This document shows positions 7,424 through 16,435 of a stretch of DNA of 53,293 bases, piece by piece. Origin of the DNA: Syntrophales bacterium (lineage in GTDB: Bacteria; Desulfobacterota; Syntrophia; Syntrophales; UBA2210); NCBI GenBank assembly GCA_028718565.1, contig JAQULO010000003.1:19999-73291 (forward strand). Reading direction: 5' to 3'. The notes beneath the pieces were generated by a model that saw only the letters and a program-made list of their open reading frames with translations, searched no databases and was not told the DNA's origin. The position numbers and the translations under genes were made by a program. Within the stretch, counting starts at the first letter, position 1. Every line of letters begins with the position of its first letter.

Positions 7424-8449
7424 CTATAGTTTAGAAATGTCTGTTACGATCTTTCGTATATCGATATTCACAGGACAGTACATCACACAGCGGCCGCAGC
7501 CGACACAGGCAATGGCATCAAAGTTGTCCACGAAGTATTTGAATTTGTGCATGGCCCGCTGACGCCATCGCTCTTTCTGTGAAGTGCGGGGATTATGTCC
7601 CGATGTTTCAACCGTAAAGAGCCATGACATGCAGGAATCCCAAGAGCGGATCCGCCTGCCATCCTCTTTCTTGACCTCATCGGTTATATCAAAACAGTGG
7701 CAGGTGGGGCACAGATACGTACACGTGCCGCACGCAAGACAGCTTTTATGGATCGTATCCCAGAATGGATTTTCGAAGTTTTCATCCAGCCAGGCCTTTA
7801 TCGCATGCGCCGGCACCGCCCCATTGACTTCCTTCTCAGCGGCATCGGACAGTTCCTGTTTCTTGGCTTCGAGCGCCTGATCCGCCTTCGGGAGGTCTCC
7901 CATCTTTTTCAGGAGATCTTCGCCCTTCGGGGTCACACATTCGGCGAGGTAGGTATCCCCCAGGTCTATCAGACATACATCGGCCCCCTCTGAAGACAGG
8001 GGATGACCATCCACGGACGTGCAGAAACAGGTGGTGTAGGGGGGATGGACACAGGCCAGTGAAACGATGGTGGTCTTCTCCCGGCGCTTGATATAGTAAG
8101 GGTCCTTGTATTTAGGATCGTTAAACAGGTTGTCGAGCAGGACAAAGCTCCTTGCGTCACAGGGACGAACACCGAAAAGCACCGCTTCCTGAATCTCCCC
8201 TTCCCCGGTGGAGAGTTCCTTGCCCCTCTCGGTTCTCATGTATCTCATCATGACCTCGGTCTGCGGGAAGAAGAAGTTCTTCGGGGCATTCTTCGCGTTA
8301 TCAAAATCCAGTAGAGGCTCCATACCCTTCTCCAGGACCTTGAAGAGGAGATTGTCCTCCTCCCGGACGGGGGCATACACAAGCGTGCTTTCCGCCATCT
8401 TTTTGATTATACCGGCCAAGGCGTCTTTTTTAATTACTCTCTTTTCCAT
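7424..8449 (-). CDS. FlxB-like (AsrA-type) 4Fe-4S dicluster subunit
   Basis: 341 residues. The N-terminal two thirds resemble anaerobic sulfite reductase subunit A/FlxB (VLFGVRPCDARSFVLLD around residue 95, followed by CFCTSVDG). The C-terminal third has two [4Fe-4S] motifs, CLACGTCTYLCPTCHC near 235 and CVGCGRCVMYCPVNI near 315. It would carry electrons between the flavin subunit FlxA and HdrABC in the cytosol. The ATG at 8449 follows a GGGAAG-type site. Stop and next start are 15 bases apart. The family is certain; the physiological acceptor is inferred. Confidence 0.85.
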   Translation of the reverse strand: MEKRVIKKDALAGIIKKMAESTLVYAPVREEDNLLFKVLEKGMEPLLDFDNAKNAPKNFFFPQTEVMMRYMRTERGKELSTGEGEIQEAVLFGVRPCDARSFVLLDNLFNDPKYKDPYYIKRREKTTIVSLACVHPPYTTCFCTSVDGHPLSSEGADVCLIDLGDTYLAECVTPKGEDLLKKMGDLPKADQALEAKKQELSDAAEKEVNGAVPAHAIKAWLDENFENPFWDTIHKSCLACGTCTYLCPTCHCFDITDEVKKEDGRRIRSWDSCMSWLFTVETSGHNPRTSQKERWRQRAMHKFKYFVDNFDAIACVGCGRCVMYCPVNIDIRKIVTDISKL

Positions 8450-8494
8450 ATCTTCCCTTAGTTGCCTCGTTTATTGTATCAAAATATAAAAACC

Positions 8495-9343
8495 CTACAT
8501 CAATCCCAGGGATGTCAAAAGTGGTCTCGGGTCAACGTTGTGCATCTTGAACCACTCTTCAGTTCCTTTCAGCCCCAGAGCAAGCGCTATGATCTCTGTA
8601 AAGTAGAAAGCCGGAAGTCTCCCCTTTTCACTAGCCCGCGTATCCAAGTTGGCGAAACAGACAGGGCAGGCCGTCACGATGCAGTTTGCCCCGGCCTCTG
8701 AGGCCATCATCATCATCTTGTCCACGAGGTGAACGACTATCTCGGTCTTGCTGAGGGTCAGGCTCCCTCCGCAGCAGTCTGTTTTACACGACCAGTTGCG
8801 GGCATCGGCGCCCAGTGCGTTCATGATCCCGTCCATCATATACGGGTTTTCATAATCGTCGAACTGGCATACCTCGGGCGGCCGCAGAAGGAGACACCCG
8901 TAATAGGAAACCGGCTTCAGGCCATCGAGTTTCCTGGTCACCGCCTCACCAAGTTTTTCAAGGCCTATGTCATTATAGAGGATGTCTATCGGGTTCCGTA
9001 CCGAGACACTGGCATCATACTTCGCGCCGATGATTTCCTCTACCTCAGCCTTGAGGGCGTCATCCCCATCAAGGTGGTGCTGGGCGCTCTTGAAACGATT
9101 AAAACAGGCGGCGCAGGGGACCATCATGTCCAGCTTATCCTTTTGCGCGGCAATGATATTGCGCGCCGGAAGGGCGACAGACAGCTTGAAATTGGTCATA
9201 TGGGCCGAAGACGCGCCACAGCAGGACCAGTCCTCGACTTCCTGCAGCTCAATTCCCACGGCATCACTGACGGCCTTCACCGACTGATCATATTCCTTCC
9301 CCGTGGCGTGGAGCGAACATCCTGGATAGTATGAAACTTTCAA
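8495..9343 (-). CDS. hdrB: Heterodisulfide reductase subunit B-like protein
   Basis: 282 residues with two CCG domains. The first has Cys9 (YYPGCSLHATG), SCCGASS near 40 and CAAC near 77. The second has YGCLLLRP near 147, DCCGGS near 188 and ACPVCF near 224. In methanogens these bind the two noncubane [4Fe-4S] clusters that reduce the CoM-CoB heterodisulfide. In bacteria the substrate is unknown, and a DsrC-like trisulfide or protein disulfide is often proposed. All key cysteines are present, so the site should be functional. Translation starts at TTG 9343 behind an excellent GGAGG. It directly follows hdrC. Confidence 0.92.
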   Translation of the reverse strand: MKVSYYPGCSLHATGKEYDQSVKAVSDAVGIELQEVEDWSCCGASSAHMTNFKLSVALPARNIIAAQKDKLDMMVPCAACFNRFKSAQHHLDGDDALKAEVEEIIGAKYDASVSVRNPIDILYNDIGLEKLGEAVTRKLDGLKPVSYYGCLLLRPPEVCQFDDYENPYMMDGIMNALGADARNWSCKTDCCGGSLTLSKTEIVVHLVDKMMMMASEAGANCIVTACPVCFANLDTRASEKGRLPAFYFTEIIALALGLKGTEEWFKMHNVDPRPLLTSLGLM

Positions 9344-9380
9344 CTACAGCCTCCTTCAACACCGGGCACAACCTGAAAGG

Positions 9381-9905
9381 CTACTTGCCCGTTGATTTGA
9401 ATATTTTTCGTACCGATCCCATATCCTTTGTCCTGGGAGAAATGGGCTTTATCTTCCCCTTCATGAACATACTCATTCCCAGACCCAGATCGGAGAAAAG
9501 ATCACCAGATTTCAGCTTGTAATGGACAAGCATTGTGGGTTCATTGATCCGCCCACCCATTTTGATGCTGGACAGGAATGCCTCGTGAAACTTGACGACA
9601 TTTTTCTCCCCCTTCGACACACCCGATTCTATCGCCATCTCCCTGAGGGTATCCATCATCCCCGCGATATCAACTTCATTGGGGCACCTCGTTACGCATG
9701 TCTCACAGGAAGCGCACAGCCATATGGTGGAACTGGTCAGCACCTTCTCCTTCATCCCCATCTGTATCATCTTCACGACGGCGTTGGGATTGTACTCCAT
9801 GGCAAACGCAACCGGACACCCGGCCGTGCATTTTCTACAGTGGAAACAACTCTGTATCGGGGTTCCGCCCATCCTGTCATTGACTTCTTCTAGAAAGGTA
9901 CTCAT
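9381..9905 (-). CDS. hdrC: Heterodisulfide reductase subunit C-like ferredoxin
   Basis: 174 residues. Two [4Fe-4S] motifs, CFHCRKCTAGCPVAF (from residue 20) and CASCETCVTRCPNEVD (from about 64), are followed by a helical C-terminus. HdrC wires HdrA to the catalytic HdrB. The ATG at 9905 has a GGAG site a few bases upstream. The position between the FrhB-like gene and hdrB and the exact match to family architecture make this assignment secure. Confidence 0.92.
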   Translation of the reverse strand: MSTFLEEVNDRMGGTPIQSCFHCRKCTAGCPVAFAMEYNPNAVVKMIQMGMKEKVLTSSTIWLCASCETCVTRCPNEVDIAGMMDTLREMAIESGVSKGEKNVVKFHEAFLSSIKMGGRINEPTMLVHYKLKSGDLFSDLGLGMSMFMKGKIKPISPRTKDMGSVRKIFKSTGK

Positions 9906-9919
9906 CTCTTCTCCGTTCC

Positions 9920-10930
9920 TTATGGCTCAAAGATAAAGGCTTCTTTATCGTCCTCCGAATGAACACTCAGGGTGGGGGCACTCTCCATCGCCTCTCCGGC
10001 CCTGTGGTCAAACAGTTGAAAATCGTCCTTGTCCAGTTTCTTAAGAAACTTCCGCAGGTCAACACCCATGGGACATACCTCCAGGCATGAACCGCAATCG
10101 ACACAGCGACCCACCATGTGAAACATCCTCATGAACTGAAACACCTGCGTATCGGTCTCATCTATGCCGACGCCCACCCACTTGGGCTGGTTCTGCTCGA
10201 TAAAGCAGACCTTACAGTAGCAGGAAGGACACGTATTGCGACAAGCGTAACACCGCATGCACTTGCCCATCTCCTTCGTGAAATAGGCCCACCGTTCGTC
10301 CACGGGAAGCGCCTCAAAGGCTTCAACTTCTTCATACTCTTTCTCTACATCGGGCATCGGCGGAGCAGCCTCGCCTATCATCACGTCCGATATGATGGGG
10401 TTATTGAACCGGCAGGTCAGGCAATTATCGGCCAGAACCTCCTTCAAAGGAACATCCTTGCCTCCGTCTTTCGTCTGTACGGACAGGCTGTCTCCAACAA
10501 CGGAGCAAGCGATGACTTCCTTACCATCTACGGCCACCGACATTTTCTTATTGGCGACAAATCCCGCGCAGGGAACCCCGATAATAACAACCTGATCGCG
10601 GTCATACTGTTTCTCCTGGAGGTGGATTGTCAAAGACCGGGTTGTACATCCCCGAGCAATAACACCTACCTTCTTTTTGGTTCTGTCCTCCGGTTTGGCC
10701 CTCTTCTGGGATTCCTTGTGCCCAAAGATGATATCATGGACATACTTTGCCAGGTTCACGGAGCAGAACCGGTTCCAGACAAGCCGCTTTGCGTCATCGG
10801 GGTCCGTTATGAAGCAGGGCGTCGTCTGGAAAGGAAGCGTGCCCCCTTCGTACCCCACTACGACATCCACCGTGCCATCGGCAAGCAGCTTCTTTGCGTA
10901 TTCCCGCACTTGTTTTTCTATATTTTCCAC
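9920..10930 (-). CDS. FrhB/FdhB-like 4Fe-4S dicluster protein of the Hdr operon
   Basis: 336 residues. The N-terminal half resembles the flavin-binding beta subunit of F420 hydrogenase/formate dehydrogenase (VDVVVGYEGG, then VVIIGVPCAGFV near 115). The C-terminal half has two ferredoxin motifs, CMRCYACRNTCPSCYC near 223 and CVDCGSCLEVCPMGV near 276. Such proteins are entry modules by which a donor such as F420H2, formate-derived electrons or reduced ferredoxin reaches HdrA via MvhD. The start is GTG at 10930 with GAGG about 11 bases upstream. The donor cannot be told from sequence; no F420 genes occur here. A FlxC-type role is possible. Confidence 0.8.
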   Translation of the reverse strand: MENIEKQVREYAKKLLADGTVDVVVGYEGGTLPFQTTPCFITDPDDAKRLVWNRFCSVNLAKYVHDIIFGHKESQKRAKPEDRTKKKVGVIARGCTTRSLTIHLQEKQYDRDQVVIIGVPCAGFVANKKMSVAVDGKEVIACSVVGDSLSVQTKDGGKDVPLKEVLADNCLTCRFNNPIISDVMIGEAAPPMPDVEKEYEEVEAFEALPVDERWAYFTKEMGKCMRCYACRNTCPSCYCKVCFIEQNQPKWVGVGIDETDTQVFQFMRMFHMVGRCVDCGSCLEVCPMGVDLRKFLKKLDKDDFQLFDHRAGEAMESAPTLSVHSEDDKEAFIFEP

Positions 10931-10964
10931 AGTTGTCGATTCCTCGTTCCTGTTATTTGACTGT

Positions 10965-11399
10965 TTACAGTTTCTTCACCAGCTTTTCAGCCGGGCCCAA
11001 CGCCTTTACCTTATCGGTAACACCCTTCATAACCTGCGAAAATTTCTCGCCTTCCGAAGCTGAGACCCACGTAAAAATCACCCGGTCGGGTTCCATGCCC
11101 ACATACGAGAGAAAGTTCTTCAGCATGGCGAATTTACGTCTGGCCGAGAGGTTGCCGCTGATATAGTGACACTCGCCCGGATGACAACCGGAGACAAGAA
11201 CACCGTCCATCCCCTCCTGCAGGGCCTTCACAATATAAAACGGATTCACCCTCCCCGAGCAGGGTAGTCGTACCAGCCTGACATTGGGGGGATACTGCAG
11301 CCTGCTGATGCCGGCCAGGTCTGCTCCCGCATAGGTACACCAGTTGCACACAAAGGCGATTATCTTCGGCTCCCAGTTTTCATTCGCTTTCTCAGTCAT
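10965..11399 (-). CDS. mvhD: MvhD/FlxD-like [2Fe-2S] iron-sulfur protein
   Basis: About 144 residues. The family signature is complete: FVCNWCTYAGADLAG, VRLVRLPCSGRV, and GVLVSGCHPGECHY. MvhD carries the [2Fe-2S] cluster that hands electrons to the bifurcating HdrA. A GTG at 11414 is in frame, but AGGA is five bases from the ATG at 11399, so that start is preferred. The gene begins within 20 bases of the hdrA stop codon, so the two products are probably made together and interact. Confidence 0.9.
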   Translation of the reverse strand: MTEKANENWEPKIIAFVCNWCTYAGADLAGISRLQYPPNVRLVRLPCSGRVNPFYIVKALQEGMDGVLVSGCHPGECHYISGNLSARRKFAMLKNFLSYVGMEPDRVIFTWVSASEGEKFSQVMKGVTDKVKALGPAEKLVKKL

Positions 11400-11417
11400 A
11401 TATTCCTGTTCCACCTC

Positions 11418-14400
11418 TTACAGAGCGCTTATCTGCGCCAGGATTTCTTCATTATTAAAGCCGTTGAGGTCGATAGCGTTCATCCTGCAGGATGCCGTGC
11501 ATACCCCGCATCCCTTGCACAGGACGGCATTGACAACGGCGCACCCCTCGACCATATCCACCTCGACTGCACCGAAGGGACAATTCCCCTCGCAGAGTCC
11601 GCAGGCCATGCACCGGTCCTTGATAACATACGCGGTCTTGCCCTCGGCCTCGATAAAGTCCTTGGTCAGGATGGTGCACGCCCGCGAAACGGCGGCATTT
11701 GCCTGCGTCACAGTCTCCTCACTCAGTTTCGGCGAATGCGACATACCGCACATGAAGACGCCATCGGTGGCAAAATCAACCGGCCTCAGCTTCACATGCG
11801 CCTCAAGGAAAAAGCCATCATGATTGACGGGGACCTTGAGCATCTTCGATATGTCCTCATTATCCTGGTTCGGGACCACACCGACGCTCAGCGCCAGGAT
11901 ATCGGTCTCCAGTTCCACCGGCTGGTTCAGTATCGGGTCAAAAACCTTTACCCGGACCTTCGAACCATTACCGCTCACCTCGGGCTTTCTGTCTTCCTTG
12001 TAACAGATAAATCTGACATCGGCCTCGCGGGCCTTCCGGTAGAAATCCTCCTTGAGACCATACGTTCTGATATCCCGGTAGAGGATGGTAACCTCCCTGT
12101 CCGGATTTTCCTCTTTCAGTGCGAGGGCGTTCTTCATCGCTTCGCTACAGCAATACCGGCTACAGTAAGGTCTCTCATCACATCGTGAACCGACGCACTG
12201 GATCATGACTACGCTGTCGGCACCCGTCACCTTCGCATCTTTTCCATGGATGAGGTTCTCCAGCTCGCGTTGCGTGACGACCTTGTCATTGCTGCCGTAC
12301 AGGTATTCCGTCGTCTCGTTTTCATAGGCCCCCGTCGCCACAATAACGACGCCGTGCTCAAACTGCTCCTGTTTTCCTCCGGCCTGTATCGTCGTCTTGT
12401 AGTTGCCGATGAACCCCTCTATCTTTTCTATCTTGGCCCCCGTATGCACATGCACGAGGTCGTTCTTTTTGACCCGCTCCAGCAGACCGGTCAGGTGCTT
12501 CACGGTATCAAGTCCCTCAAGGGTGTGGTAGAGCTTTCTGTAATTCCCGCCCAGATCGGCTTCCTTCTCAACGATGTGAGATTCGAATCCCTGATCGGCG
12601 AGAGAAAGGGCTGCTGTCAGACCGGCAAGTCCCCCTCCGATGACAAGGGCCGCCTTGTTTACACCCAACTGTCCCGGTTTCAGGGGTTTGAGATATTGGG
12701 CCTTGGCCACGGCCATACGGACAAGATCCTTTGCCTTCTCGGTGGCCGCCTCAGGCTCATTCATGTGGACCCAGGAATCCTGGTCCCTGATATTGGCCAT
12801 CTCGAACAAATACCGGTTGAGTCCTGCCTTTTCACAGTTTTCCTGGAAAAGACCCTCATGCGTCCGTGGGGAACAGGAGGCCACAACAACCCTTGTGAGG
12901 TTGTGTTCCTTGATCATCTCGCCCATCTTAACCGCCGTGTCCTGAGAACAGGTAAACAGATTGTCCTCGGCATACACCACGTTGGGGAGTGTTTTGACAT
13001 ATTCGACCACCTCGGGGACATTGACCACGCCCCCGATATTAATACCGCAGTGACAGATGAAGGCACCTATACGAGGGCCGGTGCCTCTCATATCCATCTC
13101 TTCGGGAAGCTCATCCGCCTTGGTCAGTGATCCTCGTTGGGCGGACAGGAGTCCTTCCGCACATGCTGCGGCGCCGCTCGCCTCCATGACCGTCTCCGGA
13201 ATGTCCTTGGGACCTCCGAAGACACCGCATACAAACACACCGTCCCGCGAGGTCTGTACCGGGTTTTCCAGGGAGGTCTTGCAGAAGCCATGCTCCTCCA
13301 GTTCAATGCCCAGGCTATCTGCCAGTGCCTGTGCCTCTTTCGGCGGGGCCAGCCCCACGGAAAGGACAACCATGTCGAACTCTTCCTCGATCAGCGTCCC
13401 GTCTTCCTGTACGTAAGTGAGGAGCAGGTTCTTGGTCTTCTGAAGCTCCTTTACGGACGACGGCATGGACCGGATGTACCGGATACCGTATTCGTTCTGC
13501 GCCCTGTTGACAAACCGGTCGAAGTCCTTGCCGTAGGCGCGGATATCGATATAGAAGATGGTCGGCTCCATCCCCTTGGCATGTTCCTTGCCGATGATGG
13601 CCTCCTTGGTCGCGTACATACAGCACACGGACGAACACCAGCTGTTGCCGCAGTTGACATCGCGTGAGCCCACGCACTGCAGGAAGGCTACCTTCTTCGG
13701 TTCCACCCCGTCGGAGATACGCCGCACATGTCCGAAATAGGGACCCGAAGCGGACAGTATCCGCTCAAACTGGATACTGGTAACGACATTGTCATAGGTA
13801 CCGAACCCATATTCTCCCCTTAGGGAGGCGTTGAAGAGTTCCGTCCCCGGGGCCGCAATGATCGCGCCCACATCGATGGTCTCTTCCTCCTGTCCCATTT
13901 CGTGGTTGATTGCACCGGCCACACAGGACTCGACACACTGGTAGCACTCGGAGCAGATACCGCAGCTCAGGCATCGTTTTGCTTCCCTGAGGGCATCCTC
14001 TTCGCTGTACCCCTTGGCAACCTCTTCAAAGTTGGTCCTCCGCGTTGAGGGCTCGAGTTCCGGCATTGACGGACGGTTCTCCTTTTTCACGGAGCTGTTA
14101 TCTGCCTTGTCGGCGATATTCTGTGTCCAGTCTCTCTCGCGCCCCAGCTTGATGTCCTCACCACGCAGATACCGGTCTATGGACTTGGCTGCCTCCTTAC
14201 CGGCATTGATGGCCTCAACCACCGTCGCTGGCCCGGTCACATCATCACCACCTGCAAAAACCCCCTCCACATTCGTGGCAAAGGTCGCCGTATCCACATC
14301 GAAGGTGTTCCACTTATTGACGGCTATGCCACTCTCCTTGGTGACAAAGGAAAGATCACTGGTCTGCCCTATCGCGGGGATGATCGCATCGGCTTCTACA

Positions 14401-15857
14401 GTGAACTCCGATCCCTTGATCGGCACTGGACGCCTTCTCCCGCTTGCGTCGGGTTCGCCCAGTTTCATCCGTATGCACTCGATACCGGTCACCTTTCCAC
14501 CGCTCCCCAGCACCTTCACCGGAGCGGCCAGAAACTCCATTTTGATCCCTTCCTGCAAGGCCTCTTCAATCTCCTCATCGGCCGCGGGCATCTCGGCACG
14601 CGTCCTCCTGTACAGGACAAATGCCTCCTTGGAACCGGTCCTGAGCGCCGTCCGGACGGCATCCATAGCGACATTTCCGCCACCGACCACCGCAACGCGA
14701 TCCCCCAGGAATACCTTTTCGCCGAGGGCGACCCTTCTCAGGAAATCGATACCGTGAACCACTCCCTCCAGTTCATCCTCACCGGGGACGCCCAGCTTGC
14801 TGCTGACATGCGATCCCACACCGATAAAGGTGGCGGAAAACTCCTTACGGAGGGTATCCATGGTAATATCCTGACCCACTTTTGTGTTGTATTTTATTTC
14901 AACGCCAAGCTCCTCAATGGTCTTGATCTCGGCATTCAGGACATCCTTGGGGAGGCGGTATTCCGGGATACCGACGGTAAGCATGCCACCCGCAACCGGG
15001 AGAGCCTCAAAAATCGTCACCTGGTACCCTTCAATCGCCAGGTAATACGCGGCTGTCAGGCCAGCAGGTCCGGCGCCTATGATCGCCACCTTTTTGTCTT
15101 TCTTTTCCTTTATCTCGGGAACATATTTTGTTTCATCATTCAGATCGAGGTCAGCCACGAACCGCTTCAAATACATGATGGATATGGGCTGATCCACCTC
15201 GCCCCTCTTACAGGCCGCCTCACAGGGGTGGTTACAGACCCTGCCGCACACGGAGGGAAGCGGATTTTCCTGCTTGATGAGTTTCAGTGCCTCTTTGTAT
15301 TTCCCTTCGGCGATAAGCGCCACGTAGCCCTGAACACTGATATGGGTGGGACATGCTGCCTTGCAGGGGGCCGTCCCTATCTTTTCGATTGCAAAGGCGC
15401 TGGGTATGGCTTGGGGAAACTTCCGGTAGATGGCCTTCCGGTCATCCAGGCCCTCGTTAAAGACGTTCGGCACCGTAACCGGGCAGACCTTGGCGCAGTC
15501 GCCGCACCCGGTACACTTGTCGACATCGACAAACCTCGGCGCCCTCGCAAGCTTTACCTTGAAGTGCCCCGGCTCGCCGTCAACCGCCTCGACGGTTCTC
15601 TTTGTCAGTATCTCTACGTTGGGGTGTCTTCCCACCTCGACAAGCTTGGGGGAAAGTATGCATGCAGAACAATCATTGGTCGGAAAGGTCTTGTCCAGTT
15701 GAGCCATGACACCGCCGATGCTGATGTCATTTTCAACAAGGTAGACCTTCATCCCGGAATTCGCGAGGTCAAGGGAAGACTGGATTCCGGCTATCCCCGA
15801 CCCGACAACCATAACAGCGCCGATCTTTTCGCTATCTTTTACCACCGCTTTTTGCAC
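11418..15857 (-). CDS. hdrA: Giant HdrA: tandem HdrA modules with an inserted NfnB/GltD-like module
   Basis: 1479 residues, over twice the size of methanogen HdrA. HdrA module 1 is split. Its front part carries an FAD loop, GSGIAG (19-24), DCSAC (62-66) and a ferredoxin motif, CTGCGDCAKVC (115-125). A GltD/NfnB-like block of about residues 160-620 follows, with its own Cys clusters (165-216), FAD loop GAGPAG (261-266), NAD(P)H loop GGGNVAMDA (392-400) and FAD tail AGGDDVTGPATV (535-546). Module 1 then resumes, with CLSCGICSECYQC (629-641) and QCVGSRD (728-734). Module 2 (930-1479) has CHCG (935-938), CSPRTHE (995-1001), GGGLAG (1074-1079) and two terminal ferredoxin motifs (1416-1457). It is the flavin hub of the complex, cytosolic, and predicted to bifurcate electrons. 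Start: GTG 15857, or GTG 15845, which is better spaced from GAGG. Confidence 0.92.
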   Translation of the reverse strand: MQKAVVKDSEKIGAVMVVGSGIAGIQSSLDLANSGMKVYLVENDISIGGVMAQLDKTFPTNDCSACILSPKLVEVGRHPNVEILTKRTVEAVDGEPGHFKVKLARAPRFVDVDKCTGCGDCAKVCPVTVPNVFNEGLDDRKAIYRKFPQAIPSAFAIEKIGTAPCKAACPTHISVQGYVALIAEGKYKEALKLIKQENPLPSVCGRVCNHPCEAACKRGEVDQPISIMYLKRFVADLDLNDETKYVPEIKEKKDKKVAIIGAGPAGLTAAYYLAIEGYQVTIFEALPVAGGMLTVGIPEYRLPKDVLNAEIKTIEELGVEIKYNTKVGQDITMDTLRKEFSATFIGVGSHVSSKLGVPGEDELEGVVHGIDFLRRVALGEKVFLGDRVAVVGGGNVAMDAVRTALRTGSKEAFVLYRRTRAEMPAADEEIEEALQEGIKMEFLAAPVKVLGSGGKVTGIECIRMKLGEPDASGRRRPVPIKGSEFTVEADAIIPAIGQTSDLSFVTKESGIAVNKWNTFDVDTATFATNVEGVFAGGDDVTGPATVVEAINAGKEAAKSIDRYLRGEDIKLGRERDWTQNIADKADNSSVKKENRPSMPELEPSTRRTNFEEVAKGYSEEDALREAKRCLSCGICSECYQCVESCVAGAINHEMGQEEETIDVGAIIAAPGTELFNASLRGEYGFGTYDNVVTSIQFERILSASGPYFGHVRRISDGVEPKKVAFLQCVGSRDVNCGNSWCSSVCCMYATKEAIIGKEHAKGMEPTIFYIDIRAYGKDFDRFVNRAQNEYGIRYIRSMPSSVKELQKTKNLLLTYVQEDGTLIEEEFDMVVLSVGLAPPKEAQALADSLGIELEEHGFCKTSLENPVQTSRDGVFVCGVFGGPKDIPETVMEASGAAACAEGLLSAQRGSLTKADELPEEMDMRGTGPRIGAFICHCGINIGGVVNVPEVVEYVKTLPNVVYAEDNLFTCSQDTAVKMGEMIKEHNLTRVVVASCSPRTHEGLFQENCEKAGLNRYLFEMANIRDQDSWVHMNEPEAATEKAKDLVRMAVAKAQYLKPLKPGQLGVNKAALVIGGGLAGLTAALSLADQGFESHIVEKEADLGGNYRKLYHTLEGLDTVKHLTGLLERVKKNDLVHVHTGAKIEKIEGFIGNYKTTIQAGGKQEQFEHGVVIVATGAYENETTEYLYGSNDKVVTQRELENLIHGKDAKVTGADSVVMIQCVGSRCDERPYCSRYCCSEAMKNALALKEENPDREVTILYRDIRTYGLKEDFYRKAREADVRFICYKEDRKPEVSGNGSKVRVKVFDPILNQPVELETDILALSVGVVPNQDNEDISKMLKVPVNHDGFFLEAHVKLRPVDFATDGVFMCGMSHSPKLSEETVTQANAAVSRACTILTKDFIEAEGKTAYVIKDRCMACGLCEGNCPFGAVEVDMVEGCAVVNAVLCKGCGVCTASCRMNAIDLNGFNNEEILAQISAL

Positions 15858-15910
15858 CTCAGCTTTAATGTTAAGGACCTGCCGTGGCGGGGCCCATTGG
15901 TTATATGTTT

Positions 15911-15925
15911 ATGACCGCCGGTCAT
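15911..15925. promoter_or_regulatory. Palindromic operator at the hdrA promoter
   Basis: ATGACCGCCGGTCAT is a perfect 7+1+7 palindrome, lying about 20 bases past the -10 element of the hdrA promoter, near +13 to +27. Size and symmetry are typical of TetR-family repressor sites. A sibling site, ATGACCGTTAGTCAT, lies in the acs promoter at 19414. No TetR-type regulator gene occurs in the window. Confidence 0.7.
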
Positions 15926-15944
15926 TTAATAATTAATCGGTGGT

Positions 15945-15973
15945 TGGGTAACAGGATTTACATCACATGTCAA
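15945..15973 (-). promoter_or_regulatory. Sigma-70-like promoter of the Hdr-Flx operon
   Basis: Read on the minus strand: a perfect -35 TTGACA (15973-15968), a 17-base spacer and -10 TACCCA (15950-15945). It has the same layout as the acs promoter. It precedes hdrA by about 90 bases, with the operator in between. Confidence 0.6.
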
Positions 15974-16067
15974 GACATAATTGCAGACAGAATTGCAGGT
16001 TTTCGGACCTAATTTAAAGGGACATTCTAAAAGGGTTTTGATAGCAGGCAGCAAGAAACTGCGTGGG

Positions 16068-16343
16068 CTAGGGTTTGGGGCGATAGACTGTCTCTATCAC
16101 ACGCCAGATATCACCCTTACCGGAGCGAGCTTTTGCGGAAAAGGGGAGAAGCTCGCCATGCGGGACTCTCAGGTGTTCTCCTACCCTCCGGCGGGCTATC
16201 TTTCCCTGACTTCCGGAACATTTATCCGCCTTCGTGAGCACAAAGGCAATTTCGGTATTCTTATCGCGGAGCCCCTGAGCAAATATATCGCCGTTTCCCG
16301 AGGGCTCCCTGTATATGTTGAGCATCATAACCACGAGGCACAT
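16068..16343 (-). pseudogene. engB: 3' remnant of engB/yihA ribosome-biogenesis GTPase
   Basis: On the minus strand, about 90 codons ending in TAG at 16068 match the C-terminal half of EngB. LVVMMLNIYREPSG corresponds to the Walker B strand region, VLTKADKCS is the G4 (TKAD) motif, and LPFSAKARSGKG is the G5 (SAK) motif. The P-loop and switch regions that should lie upstream are absent, and similarity stops near 16343, just before a degraded insertion sequence. An intact EngB is essential in most bacteria, so another copy should exist elsewhere. This is most likely a duplicate or displaced piece broken by a rearrangement. Confidence 0.72.
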
Positions 16344-16435
16344 TATTTTTATGACATAAAAGATACTAGAATAGCAGGGAAGAACTATCACAAAAGCCAC
16401 AACATTATGGAGCTTTTTCTAAAAAGAGAACCAGT

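Noticed and set aside
14754-15914. 386-codon plus-strand frame opposite hdrA
   Set aside because: Antisense to the motif-rich HdrA coding frame; no family features.
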